This document shows, in pieces, positions 1 through 10,740 of a DNA stretch of 64,000 nt. The stretch comes from Amaurobius ferox. Lineage: Eukaryota; Arthropoda; Arachnida; Araneae; Amaurobiidae. The translations under genes were made by a program, and so were the position numbers. Below the pieces are notes generated by a model. That model worked only from the letters and a program-made list of their open reading frames with translations, had not been told where the DNA came from and did no database searches. Position 1 is the first letter of the stretch; the number at the start of each line of letters is the position of its first letter. The stretch covers positions 153,057,178 to 153,121,177 of the forward strand of contig OX578136.1 of assembly GCA_951213105.1 (NCBI GenBank), in the 5' to 3' direction.

Positions 1-145
1 TAATAATAGTATAAAGAAAATCTATGAAAACACATCATGGCCAGCAACCTCATGTATGTTGATTTATGAAATGCTCAAATACTCAGACAGATATAGAAGA
101 GTGAATCCCACTACAAAATACTTTTGTGAATATTACTTAGTTAAT

Positions 146-720
146 GCAAACAAATTACATAAGTGGAAAAATAATTTCATAGTTAAACAAAATATACAGA
201 GGATTATGTAAATGCAGTTTTTCATGATTCTGCTCCAAAATAGTCTAATTTTATTAATAATACATTTGAAAAATAGTTTTTCTGTGCAAAACACGAAATA
301 ATTACAAAAATTGTTGGCAATGCAAAAACAGATTACAAAAGACGAAAATATTTCCCAAATTAAAAGAAATATACCGTGGATTGCATACAAATGCAGTTTT
401 TCACCATACAGCTTCAAAATAGCCCTTTATTTCATAAATAATATGTTTTCTCTATAAAACATGAAACAATTACAAATATTATAGTCATTGCAAACAAATT
501 ACAAAAGTGGAAAATAATTTTCAAATTAAATGAGGTATGCTGAGAATTGCGTACAAATGCAGATTTTCACAAGCTGCTGTAAAATAAATAGCCTTTCATT
601 ATATTAATATGGTAGAATAATAGTTTTTTTTTTTATACAAAACAAAATAATTATATAAATTTCAGTTGATGCAAATAGATTGTAAAAATGGCAGAAAGAT
701 AATCATTGGTCATCTCTCTT
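146..720. repeat. Tandem repeat, about 175-bp unit, 3-4 copies
   Basis: A unit beginning GCAAACAAATTACA restarts near 146, 322, 490 and 671, giving periods of 176, 168 and 181 bp. Each unit continues with an AT-rich block, then AAATGCAGTTTTTCA, then a run like AAAACACGAAATAATTACA. Copies are diverged but colinear. The short reading frames across it are incidental. The period is close to nucleosome length, as in many satellites; function unknown. Confidence 0.75.
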
Positions 721-1373
721 CAGACACAGTGGGAATCGCAGTATGCAAGTGCCAATTTTGCAATCATGGAGAAATATATTTTCAGATGTAAGAAAGGGAA
801 AACTGATCAAAATTCATGGCTTTGTTCACATTTCACAGTATTTTTGGAACATATATGACTGATTTCATGACATTTCCGGGATTTTTGTAACTTGTAAACA
901 TCCTATAAACTAGGGAAATGACTTTCACCCGCAGAAAGAAGAAAATTACTGGGGCAAAAAACAAAAAATGTGGGGAAGTACTCAGAAAGAACATAATTGC
1001 AAATCTGTGGAAGAATCCTGTAAAGAAAAATTTTATTCAATCAAATTTGCGACATGCACATGTGGGAAGACACATTTAGTTTTCTCTAAAATATTTCATT
1101 AATTAGGAACACGTAGTTACCAAATCGCGATTGACTGTGATTCATGCATAGCTACGGAATCGTGGTCCACGGCAAATGACCAGAGATTCGTGCTCCAATT
1201 GACCCGAACTACCAGTCGCCGGTGCCATAGGACTGAAAGGATTTCTGAGAAATTTCTGTTACCAGAAATTACCTTCAGTGTGACCAAATCATGATTGACT
1301 GCAATTCGCACATAGCTATGGAATCGTGAGCAGCAACAACAAAGCGATTGACAATGGTCCACATGGCAATTCC

Positions 1374-3006
1374 ATAGCTGCCAACCTTGGAAAATGAAAA
1401 TTAGGGAGATTTTTAAATATTTGCAATTCGCGACAAAAATTGAAAAATCGCACAGCGCGATAACAATTTATTTTTTTACAGAAAGCATAAAAGGGAATTT
1501 TCAAGACAGAATAGGGATTTTTTCCCTCTACTACAAAACTGCACCATAAAAAATAGACAAATATGATAAAAAATCTGAATTGTATCTATAAACACAATTT
1601 AATTTCAACGAATGCAAAAGAATTAAATCATCTTTTAAAAAATAAGCACATTCGTTAGAGTTATTCTCATCAGAGTCTATAACAATGTTCATTACACTGA
1701 ATATGATGCATGAAAAAAAATGTCATTGGTTACTGTTTAATAATCATTCACATGTCTTTGACACAGAAACACTTCTCTGCAGATAAAATATTGAATAAAA
1801 GTAATCTTTTGGTAAGTAAAAATACAGCACGTAAAAGTTCTATATAATTAAAAAATGTCAAATTCAATCCTTCTTACTACTTAAAAATAAAGCTCTTTTT
1901 GCTTTTTTTAAGAACTCCTTACTAAATTCTTCACTATCCCTTCACAGAGTTCATACCGATTTTTCAAAATAGAAAAATTTGTATTATGCAAAAATAATCA
2001 AAAAATTAATCTTAATAATTAGCCATAATATGAAAATAAGCTAGTTTGGTTAATCTAATATGCAACATTTAAATGATGGAGATAGATGGAAAAAGATACT
2101 AACGCACTCTCGGCAATTCACGCGAAGTAACTGAATTGCGCAATCGCACTATTTATGCGAAAATAATTAAAAAATTAACCACAATAATTAATCAGAATAT
2201 GAAAATAAGCTAGTTTGGTTAATCTAATATGCAACATTTAAATGATGGAGATAGATGGAAAAAGATACTAACTTACTCTCGGCAATTCACGCGAAGCAAC
2301 TGAATTGCGCAATCGCATTATTTATGCGAAAATAATTAAGAAATTAACCATAATAATTAATCAGAATATGAAAATAAGCTAGTTTAGTCAATCAAAAATG
2401 CAATATTTAGAAGATTGAGATGGATGGAAAAAGATACTATTGTACTCTCGGCGATTCATGAGAACAAACTGAATTGCGCAATCGCAGTGTTTATGCGAAA
2501 TTAATGAACAAAATAACATTTTAGCGATTTATGATCAAAAACCTTTGAAGAAGTATGTTTATTACTTTCATAAAATAAGCGATCGAGATCTTAATTTACA
2601 ATACACGCGGCCGTAAATCTCGGTTAATTTGATTGGCATTACCCTGCATTGTATTATGGATTTGCTACGATCCCGGGAATGATAAAAATCAGTGCTAAAA
2701 ATGCGGAAAATTGGTGTTTTCCAGGAATTATACCATGTCTGGTTAATTGATAAATTTCCAACAAAAAACGCCGGAGAATTTCGTTAGTAATCCGGAGGCC
2801 GGAGAAGTAATGAAAAATCCGGAGTCTCCGACCAAAATCCGGAGAGTTGGCACGTCTGCATAGGGATTTTTTTAGGAAAATCCCTTTTGTAGGGATTTTT
2901 TCTAATTATTGTAAAAATTCGGGAGATTTAGGAATTTTTCGGGAGTTCGGGAGATTGCCTCAAAATTCGGGAGACTCCCGGAAAAATTGGGAGATTTGGC
3001 AGGTAT
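1374..3006. mobile_element. Non-autonomous TIR transposon with 8-bp TSD (hAT-like size class)
   Basis: The left end reads ATAGCTGCCAA and the right end, reverse-complemented, ATACCTGCCAA. Both ends are flanked by the same 8 bp, GCAATTCC (1366-1373 and 3007-3014). The 8-bp duplication suits hAT-type insertion, but the superfamily is inferred from TSD length only. No transposase is encoded. Inside sit GGGAG-rich subterminal sequence and a 169-bp tandem array. The flanks on both sides belong to an older repeat (GGACTGAAAGGATTTC at about 1229 and 3039). Confidence 0.72.
1988..2500. repeat. 169-bp tandem repeat, three copies, inside the TIR element
   Basis: The motif TGAAAATAAGCTAGTTTGG (or a close variant) occurs at 2031, 2200 and 2369, an exact 169-bp period. 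Each unit ends CTGAATTGCGCAATCGCA followed by TTTATGCGAAA. Copies 1 and 2 are nearly identical; copy 3 is more diverged. The array lies wholly within the transposon at 1374-3006. Confidence 0.88.
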
Positions 3007-3157
3007 GCAATTCCGATTTGCTAACTGCTGGTGCCGTGGGACTGAAAGGATTTCGGTCACCAGAAAGGATGACTAACTGCAATAATTTTGGTTGCCAAGA
3101 CAGCAAACTTGGCAGCCAATAGCATCCTGGCCACCGTGAATCTGCATCTCTATCACA

Positions 3158-3290
3158 CACTTCCACTATGCATGCAAGTTATGGCTAGTGGTACAGTTCA
3201 TGAAGTAGCTGTTGATCACAAACTTCCACTATGTGCACAAGTCACGGCTAATGGTGTGGTTCATTGAGTAGCTGTCAATCATGTATCTGG
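3158..3290. repeat. 63-bp direct repeat, two imperfect copies
   Basis: CTTCCACTAT starts at 3160 and again at 3223. Each copy continues through GGCTA, a GGTT/AGTTCAT segment and AGTAGCTGT. The sequence to about 3590 is degenerate AT-rich material with CATGCAAT-like repeats and no gene. Confidence 0.6.
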
Positions 3291-3590
3291 CCACACAGAT
3301 AATGATACAGCTGCATAAAGTCCACATAAGTTATGTACAATAACAATAACCCTGCTCTATGCAATGATGTTAAGCATGCTGCGTGGAAGTATATAATTCA
3401 TGTAATAGATTTACAAAATGAATTGCCTCAGAAGCATGCAATACCCATACGATACATGCAATAGTGACAAATCCCCTACATGTAATAGCGATATACACAC
3501 TACATGAGCACATGCAATCAGCATAATGTTAAAATAGCTGTCAATTATGTGCTCGCCCTCTATGCTGGTTCAAAGCTAAAAGAGGTACTT

Positions 3591-5012
3591 GCGTATTATC
3601 CCGTCGACTGTTGGCAACAAAAAGTTCAGGAAACATCAATCAAACGTTGTAGCCAAAATATTATCCCCAACTACGAAGTTTTGTTTACATTTAAAAAAAC
3701 TTTGCTTAACATTTTCATGGGATGAAAATGCAAACAAAACACTTAATACAAATTGATCCTGACACGAATGATGGGATAATACGTAAGTAATAATACATAC
3801 CATCTTACTACTCACGTATAATCCCATCGATCTTTCACACAAATTGGGATTGTCAACAAAACAATAAATTCGATTACAATATAAATAAAAAATTTAACAG
3901 ATATAAAACAAAGAACATATTAATAACTGCAAAACGATTGAAAGGTACAAAAACAATCATTTCGGTGGCCAAAAATCCTTTACAGTCTGTAATATCGAAA
4001 CAAACAAGTCATCGTCCTTGTGAATTCGACGCCACATGAATTCGCATAGATATGAATCTAGGTGTTTTCGAGTAGTTCCGCCATGTTTCTTATTTCCCCA
4101 TTTAGCCAAACCCCAGAGTCTTTCAATATTTTGTGTATGCACACCAGTTGTGGGATCAATAAAGTGATAGTGGTGGTTTAATTTAAAATGTTCAAATCCC
4201 GCACTTTCTAGTTCATCAGTTTTATATGCTTTCCAAGAATCGGAAAAAATTATAGATCCATTTTCTATGTTTTCTTTAATTTCTTTCAAAATAGTTGCTG
4301 CTGATCAATTTGGAACTTTTACAACAAAACACTCGTTCGTTTCTCGGCACAAACCCCCAAAAGACCATTGCAATAGAAGTACTCGACTGACTTGATTTTT
4401 GCGCTTCGTAAAAAGACTTTCATCAATTTCTACAATTTTGTTCGGACCTCCTATTTTTTTTAAATCTCACTGTTATAGGCTATACATACACACTTCCCTC
4501 ATATAATTATTCCAATCTATAACTGTCTTGTCAGCTAAATCCATCTGCTCCTTACCCCAATTAATTGATGTCAATTCTGTAGTCCAGCTGTAAATAAAGC
4601 GTAGTGCAGTTACAAATGAAAGTCTGGATCCCTCAAACCAAGTATCTTTTCTAATGGCTACACGTTTCTGACAGTCTTTCACATTGCATAGTCACTGTTT
4701 TGTCTGTTTAATAAAGACCCATGATATGGGTCTGTCATAAAGACCCATATCTTGGCCACTAACGCACATTTTTTTAGATGCCAGTATTCCGAATTGTTGA
4801 AAATAGGCCACTGCATGCTCTTCTATAGTAGGAAGACCCAAATTTTAATCATTTTACCGGCAGAGAAAAAAAATAGTAGGCTTTAATATGCGCATTTACC
4901 AAAGCAAAAATGGATGGCTTCCGCTTTAGTGACCAAGGTTTGCACAGTGTGTTGTGATGTCATAGTATCTACATTTTTGATTTCGACTGAAATGGTCGAC
5001 AGGATAATACGT
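3591..5012 (-). mobile_element. Merlin-type DNA transposon, decayed
   Basis: Transposase remains (3957-4682, minus) are bracketed by an inverted pair: GCGTATTATCCCGTCGACT at 3591-3609 and its near reverse complement GTCGACAGGATAATACGT around 4995-5012. The span of about 1.4 kb fits Merlin elements, which carry one IS1016/ISXO2-like transposase. I found no clean 8-9-bp target duplication, so exact ends are uncertain. A second GATAATACGT-type inverted pair lies at 3770-3785 and 3814-3828, so a further terminus may be nested near the left end. Confidence 0.6.
3957..4682 (-). pseudogene. Merlin / ISXO2-like (IS1595 group) transposase pseudogene
   Basis: Three minus-strand blocks together read as an ISXO2-like DDE transposase. 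Block 1 (4473-4682) carries RKDTWFEGSRLSF and a segment ending TVIDWNNYMREVC. Block 2 (about 4290-4440) contains VEIDESLFTKRKNQ, with the first catalytic Asp, then QWSFGGLCRET. Block 3 (3957-4289) contains SDSWKAY, with the second Asp, a histidine-rich HHYHF segment followed by DPTTGVHTQNIERLWG (position of the third acidic residue, Glu), and a short C terminus. The blocks are separated by an in-frame stop near 4300 and a frameshift near 4445-4470, so no functional enzyme is made. Family motifs are known; assignment to Merlin is inferred from the eukaryotic setting and element size. Confidence 0.85.
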
Positions 5013-6480
5013 ATTACCCTACCAGATAAACCCATCTTGTGGGACATGCAATCCGTGTAGCAAATTCACAAAATAAATTAGCTTTCATTAACGGATTTGC
5101 CTTAAGTCCATTGTGTAAGTGCATGCAACCAACGTGAAATACATGTAATAACTACCAACTTGAGAGCTAATAATTACTATTATACTTCAAAATCAGTAAT
5201 TAGTATTCATAAATATATTTGTTAATTAAAATGCATTTTCATTTTATATATGTTTCAAAAGCGTCGCAAGAAATATTTAATTTCATGTCAATTTTAAACC
5301 TTTCCTTGTGTCTGAGGGGATGCTCTAAGGTCCTATGACCAACATTGCTCTGTTTTACTTGTACTTTTTAAATTCTTGCAACCCCTAGACGAAACTCAAA
5401 TACATGACAACTTCCATCTCACATAAACTGCTATACAATTTTGTTTTACCTTTTCTAATTGAAAGAAATGTACATTTGGGATATTATGAAAAAAATTTCA
5501 CTCCACATTTTATGGGGCCCACATCACATATTACCTCCTGATCTGTTGCTGAAAATCAGAAATTGTATGTACACATATACTACCTGCACTGAGAATTTTT
5601 TTTTTTTTAATGTAAAATTGAGAAACCAAGATGAGTTAGAAACAGAAAAAAAAACTTTTTTTCAAATCATACCAATAACTATTTTATATTTAAATATTTT
5701 ACACATGGATTCACTTAAACATATTCGTTACTTGAATTTGCTGCAGAACTGAAAAGAGCAGTAAAACTAATAAGGACTCCAAAGATGATAAAACTGTGTC
5801 TCCCAAATATGAAACACTCGATAGATTTTAAAGTTCACAACTTAGAATACATAAATATGTGAACCTAAGTAACACATTTAAACAAAACTCAACACACCTG
5901 AACTTTGATGCTTGTAAGGACAATGTGGACGAACACAAAGTGCTAATTTGAAAAAAGGGCATGGTATATTTTTAAAGTGACCGCAAGAAGGCAACATGTT
6001 CACAATCACACTAAAACTCGACACCAAAACACAGTTCACACATAATGATCATTTCACAACTATTTATACACAAATTTTAACTTCTCTGACACATCGAAAA
6101 CTGTAAATATACAGTGATGCGATTCAAATACACAAAGATGATAGCCTTGAAAATAGTATTAAAACTCGAAAGACAGACATAAATAAAGAATTTGACACAA
6201 ATGATACTTTTATATAATTTTCGCGTAGGAATTCAATAAAGAATTCACAAAAACATATTCATTAAAGTCACATAATAATTTTAATAACATTGAATCTCTA
6301 CACAATTTGATGCGAATTTAAACAATAGCAATGATACATTAAGCATGAATCGATTTCATTAATTCCTAAACACCATTGAGTTGCAGATAGTAGGATGGAC
6401 TCAACGTTCTGATACCTCCAGTAGCATCTATTGAGACGGTGTGCCAGTAGTAAAGATGGGCAGGACGAAAGGCGAACCAC
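5013..6480. other. AT-rich intergenic stretch, nothing recognised
   Basis: No coding signature, RNA gene or structured repeat is visible. Several short open frames lack codon bias or motifs. Confidence 0.5.
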
Positions 6481-6757
6481 TATGACGTAACAAACAAACG
6501 TCACGAGTTATGTCAATCAAGAAGCAGAGATCTTCCTTCTTCCAAGGCTATCTAAAACAAGGCTCGGACATCTAGGAATCATGGGATACGTGACGTCAGC
6601 CGCGGGGGGATCTGCAATCACTCCGAGTGTGCGAAAGTGTATTGAAGTTTCAGGAGTGACTTTCAAAAATTCATATTTTTAAATAAAAAAATAATTTAAA
6701 TACGTACCCACTAGGATTATAGTGTCTATTGAAAACAGGACTTCATAAATGGTGAGT
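6481..6757 (+). promoter_or_regulatory. Promoter-like patch with CRE sites and a possible splice donor
   Basis: Against the AT-rich background this segment is CpG-enriched. It holds a perfect palindromic CRE, TGACGTCA (6591-6598), TGACGTAA near 6483, and ACGTCACG about 17 bp further on. At 6749-6757 ATG is followed directly by GTGAGT, a strong 5' splice-donor match, as in genes whose first exon ends at the start codon. I could not join this to a convincing second exon: splicing to the acceptor near 8855 gives an early stop. Treat it as a promoter or first-exon candidate only. Confidence 0.35.
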
Positions 6758-7239
6758 TATTTTTTATTTTGTCTTATTTTATGCATGCAATTTTAACATT
6801 TTTGTAACACATAGCACGTGTAGCGCCGAATGTTGCTATATCTGTACGAATAGTCTTATATCTTGAGAAAAGTACTCTTAATTCATGTTTAATATTGCCT
6901 GAATGACTTGTTCATCACTGAACCTTGCATTTTAAGCATAATTTTATTACAGACTTTTGTGAAGTAAATATTTGCCTATTTTGTTGAGATCGTGAATCGT
7001 ACATTTTTTAGACGTTAAAAAGACAAAATCTGTTACAAATTACTCCTTACACCATGATATGTTATTTTAAGTTAATCTAAAGTATCAATGAATCAAATTG
7101 CAGCCTTGCTAAATCATAGAATTATCGAAATAGCCATAATAAATCATAGAATTATCGAAATAGCCTTGATAAATCATAGAACATAGAAACTGTATTACAA
7201 ATGAAATATGTGCAATATGCCTTTGTATAATTGTTTCGT

Positions 7240-8135
7240 ACCGTTGCACATAGGTAAATGCTTTACAGTATACCATTCCCGAAAAAATTATTAAATATAT
7301 GCAGTAAGTTTCATTTCAACACATGCTGTGTAAATAAAGCTTATTCAAGCTTATTTAGATGTTTTGATTTTACTTGAGGGGGGGGGGGAATCTCAGAGTA
7401 TGTGTAAATAAAGTTTATTGAAGCTTATTTAGATGTTTTGATTTTACTTGTGTGTGGGAGGGGAATCCCAGAGTATGTGTAAATAAAGTTTATTGAAGCT
7501 TATTTAGATGTTTTGATGTTACCTGGGGGGGGGGGCGAATCCCAGATATGCTCGTCCAAATGAAAATGCAGTGAAACTCGATATGTTTGTAAAACTTGAG
7601 TGCCGTTGCACATAGGTAAATACTTTACAATACACCGTTCCCGAAAAAAATATTAAATATATGCAGTAAGTTTCATTTCAACACATGCTGTGTAAATAAA
7701 GTTTATTCAAGCTTATTTAGATGTTTTGATTTTACTTAGGAGGGGGGATCTCAGAGTATGTGTAAATAAAGTTTATTGAAGCTTATTTAGATGTTTTGAT
7801 GTTACTTGGGGGGGGGGGGGGAATCCCAGACTATGTGGAGTATGCTATTGCAAAAGAAAGTGCAGCGAAACTCGATATGTTTATAAAACTTGTGTATCAT
7901 TGCTCGTAGGTAAATGCTTACAGTATACTGTTCCTGAAAAAAATATTAAATATGTGTAGTAAGTTTCATTTCAAGTAATGCTATGTAGATAAAGTTTATT
8001 CAAGCTTATTTAGATGTTTTGATTTTACTTGTGGAGGGGGGAAATCTCAGAGTACGTGTAAATAAAGTTTATTGAAGCTTATTTAGATGTTTTGATGTTA
8101 ATTGTGGGGGGGGGATCCCAGATATGCTCGTTGCG
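7240..8135. repeat. Higher-order satellite with long G runs
   Basis: A monomer of about 65-75 bp (TGTAAATAAAGTTTATT, then GCTTATTTAGATGTTTTGAT, then a G run and AATCTCAGAGTAT) is repeated two or three times. Each group is preceded by a spacer beginning GTTGCACATAGGTAAAT. The larger block restarts near 7240, 7604 and 7900, so this is a higher-order repeat. G runs of roughly 8-14 occur near 7378, 7526, 7808 and 8105. No coding potential. Confidence 0.82.
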
Positions 8136-8463
8136 AACGGTTGCAAAAGTCTATGGCATGTGCAGAGTAAAGTAAAATTTTCCATTCGGCTGGCGACTGT
8201 ACATAACAGAAAATAAAGATGACAAAATTAGAAACACGTCATTTAAAGTTGCTTGTTACCCAAATTCTAGATTCACAGTATAAAATGTTGTTCAAGTTAA
8301 ATAGGTAGGTATCAAGAGTTTGTGAAATATAGTATTAGTGTAAAAGTAATAATGTTGCAAAAGTTACTGTCACAAAATAGAAAAGTTAAATTTAGAAATT
8401 TATATTCATAACTATTTCACTGCGTTTTATGTTGCTTATATTTTAAAACTAAATGCTAAATCT

Positions 8464-8465
<2 letters not shown>

Positions 8466-8497
<32 letters not shown>
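8466..8497. repeat. (TA)n microsatellite
   Basis: Uninterrupted TA dinucleotides for about 32 bp. Confidence 0.95.
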
Positions 8498-8503
<6 letters not shown>

Positions 8504-8855
8504 TAGCTAATAAAATATGTATTTTAAAGTCATAGGTAAGTGTCAGCAGTTTCTCCCATTATAGTGAATAATATGTAATTACTTTTTTCCTAATTTATAG
8601 TTATTAAATATTATTTGAATTTCTAAGGTTTATAAGTTTTGTTTTTTGATATATTTTAAATATTATATAAATATTAATATAGTTGTTTATTAAATTAACA
8701 TAACTTTAACATAAATGTTTACAGAAGAGAGTGAAAAAATATTTGTTCTCAATGTAGATCATTTTTTATTTTAGAATCACAGTTTGAAGTTTATTCTAAT
8801 TTACTTTGTAGTTTAGAGATATATTTTTTCATATTAGTCTTATTTATTACTGTAG

Positions 8856-9036
8856 AAATTCATCTGTGTCAGATCGCGTACGTGTTACGCACGGGAGATA
8901 CGTTCCCTCCGCTGCTGCGGTTGAGTTGTCAATGTCTGGGCCTCTTATTCTAGGTGGCCTTGCCTCTTCCCAAGAGATTCCCGTGATTCCCAAGAGATTC
9001 GTGGAGGCATATATTGATATGTGGTGTCTGGATTAA
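8856..9036 (+). CDS. Candidate terminal exon or small ORF, unrecognised
   Basis: A CpG-rich open segment follows a plausible splice acceptor (TTATTTATTACTGTAG, ending 8855). The frame that uses one leading base runs open to TAA at 9034-9036, about 60 codons. An internal ATG at 8932 would give 34 residues starting MSGPLILGGLASSQEI and ending EAYIDMWCLD. I do not recognise the sequence. CCAAGAGATTC is duplicated within it. The repeat unit that begins at 9048 starts just after the stop. Base composition differs clearly from the surroundings, which is the main reason to suspect coding, but a repeat fragment is equally possible. Confidence 0.25.
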
Positions 9037-9047
9037 TACAGGGTGTC

Positions 9048-10231
9048 AAGTCTAAGTATTAAGGTCTAGGTAAAAAATTCTTATGGAAACCAAATCAATC
9101 TTGAATGTAATATACGAATATATATTTGGAATTGTTCTTGATTATATTTTTACCAAATGAAAAGTAAAACTTGATAAGTGGTCTATTTATTTTCTTACAT
9201 ATTTTACTTGATTTTTATATTCTAATAAAATTGGTGTTTTCCTTGTATTTTGTTTTCCTGCATGTAATGTTTGTATTACAAAACCGGTGCTTCACTTCAA
9301 TAAATTTGTAAATGCCATTAAATTACTTTAATTGTAATTCAGTTATTACCAAAACATTACTTAAAACATTATTATATACCTCTCAAAATGCTGCCTAGTA
9401 CAAAGACACTGATAGGTAAGCCCCGGGAAGATTCATTTTTTACCCAGACCATCAAACCTACCCGAAGGTGTAAGGTACCTATTTAAATGACCGGGAAGTG
9501 CCATCCTATTTGGACCAGAACCCAGTGGCGGCAGCAGCCACAGGGACTGTATCTTTCGGAAGAACTTACAGGACAACGTATTTAATGTTCCCGTGCTCCA
9601 CATGAACACAGACAGTTTGGACAGAGCTGGAAAGCAAACTTGGGTGATCCGAGTGCAATTACCGTGCACTAACAACTTGGCTGTCCCACCATCTGGGGCC
9701 ACTTTTTGCCTAAACCGTTTGTAAAAATAGATCAATAACTTGTAAAATAAGGAGGGGTGCACATTTGTTGTATATGCCAAAAATTTCTAACGGCGGCTAT
9801 GTTCAGATTTATTGTAACAGACTAAATGCTTTTGTATGCAGACTTCTGTTTATCGAAGTTTACTTTATAATATATAAATTAATTTAAATGTTTTTCACGT
9901 ACTGTACAGTGACCATTTTGTCTAATGGTTTTGGAAAAAAGTATATTTATTGCTCAATATTTAGTTTTAAATTATTTTTTTTTATTTCTTACCTCATTTT
10001 AGTTCGACAGCTGATAATCCGGAACCACTTTAAGTCTTAAATGTAAAATAGCAAAAATATGTATCATGAAACTTCATATTTGCAAACTTTGGCCCCGTTC
10101 TTCAGTCTCCAAATTATTTTTACATGACTGATCTGTCATCATGACTGTTATCATGACTGTTATCCTGACTTATCCATCCTCGTCAAAATCAAAAACTAAA
10201 TAATCAAAGACTTGTAAAGTTACTTGCTTTT
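9048..10231 (+). repeat. 1.2-kb repeat, copy 1 (inverted partner at 32813-33876)
   Basis: From AAGTCTAAGTATTAAGG to GTTACTTGCTTTTT this segment matches, in reverse orientation, 32813-33876. Shared landmarks include CACTTATCAA next to a TTTACTTTT block, a SINE at the same internal position, ACTGTACAGT, and a CATGACTG/CAGTCATG cluster. Similarity stops abruptly at both ends. The ends are not inverted repeats of each other and I saw no TSD. It is either an unclassified repeat family or an old dispersed duplication. Confidence 0.75.
9435..9690 (-). mobile_element. tRNA-derived SINE, family B, copy inside the 1.2-kb repeat
   Basis: On the minus strand a decayed tRNA-like head (ACAGCCAAGTTGTTAGTGCA, then CGGATCACCCAAGTTTG) is followed by a body and a tail ending CACCTTCGGGTAGGTTTGAT then GGTCTGGG. 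The same layout is clearer in the copy at 31952-32229. This copy shares its insertion position with 33182-33455, so the two come from one insertion that was later duplicated with its surroundings. Confidence 0.7.
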
Positions 10232-10740
10232 TAACCACTTCACCGGCTTAGACGAGATATCTCGTTCGAAAGATTATCATCGTTCACCGGTCGGGGACGT
10301 AATATCTCGTTAAAAAATTATGTGAGACTACCGGCTTCGGCAGCCCCTTTAAAGGGGCAGACTAGCTTTCTTACAATACAACAGTTTCACTGCCCCAAAT
10401 GTCGGAAAGAAAAAATGTTGTTCTGAGAATCTGATTTATGGCCGGTCATTGTAAGGACTGAGAAGCAAAGATCGCTTATCTTGCCTGCTTCCCGCCAACG
10501 AAGCTCCGACATCTTTCTCAACGTTTCGTTTTCACGTCTATCGTTCGATTTCACGAACAGCAAATGCTGGGAAAATAATTCTTTGAGATTGGTATTCATT
10601 CGGTTATATTTCAGATTATTGCATTTTTTAAGTGACGGTCACAAAAACAACGTATTTTTTCCTAATTGTCCACTTAAATCCTCTAATCAACAGCTTAATT
10701 ATTTCTTAGAAAAATAATTTGCAGTCGGTAAAAAAGCAGT
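10229..10740. mobile_element. Possible piggyBac-like terminal fragment
   Basis: At the end of the 1.2-kb repeat a TTAA is followed by CCACTTCACCGGCTTAGACG, then two ATATCTCGTT motifs (10256 and 10310), CCGGTCGGGGACG and the palindrome CCCCTTTAAAGGGG. TTAA plus such subterminal repeats resembles piggyBac ends, but I could not find the matching opposite terminus or a recognisable transposase. A 70-codon minus frame (10387-10599) is not identified. Confidence 0.3.

Noticed and set aside
3490..3720. Short frames to the left of the Merlin transposase as its N terminus
   Set aside because: Wrong strand and no DDE or zinc-finger motif.
9433..9780. 115-codon minus-strand open frame
   Set aside because: It lies across a SINE-B copy; the frame is not conserved in the other SINE copies.
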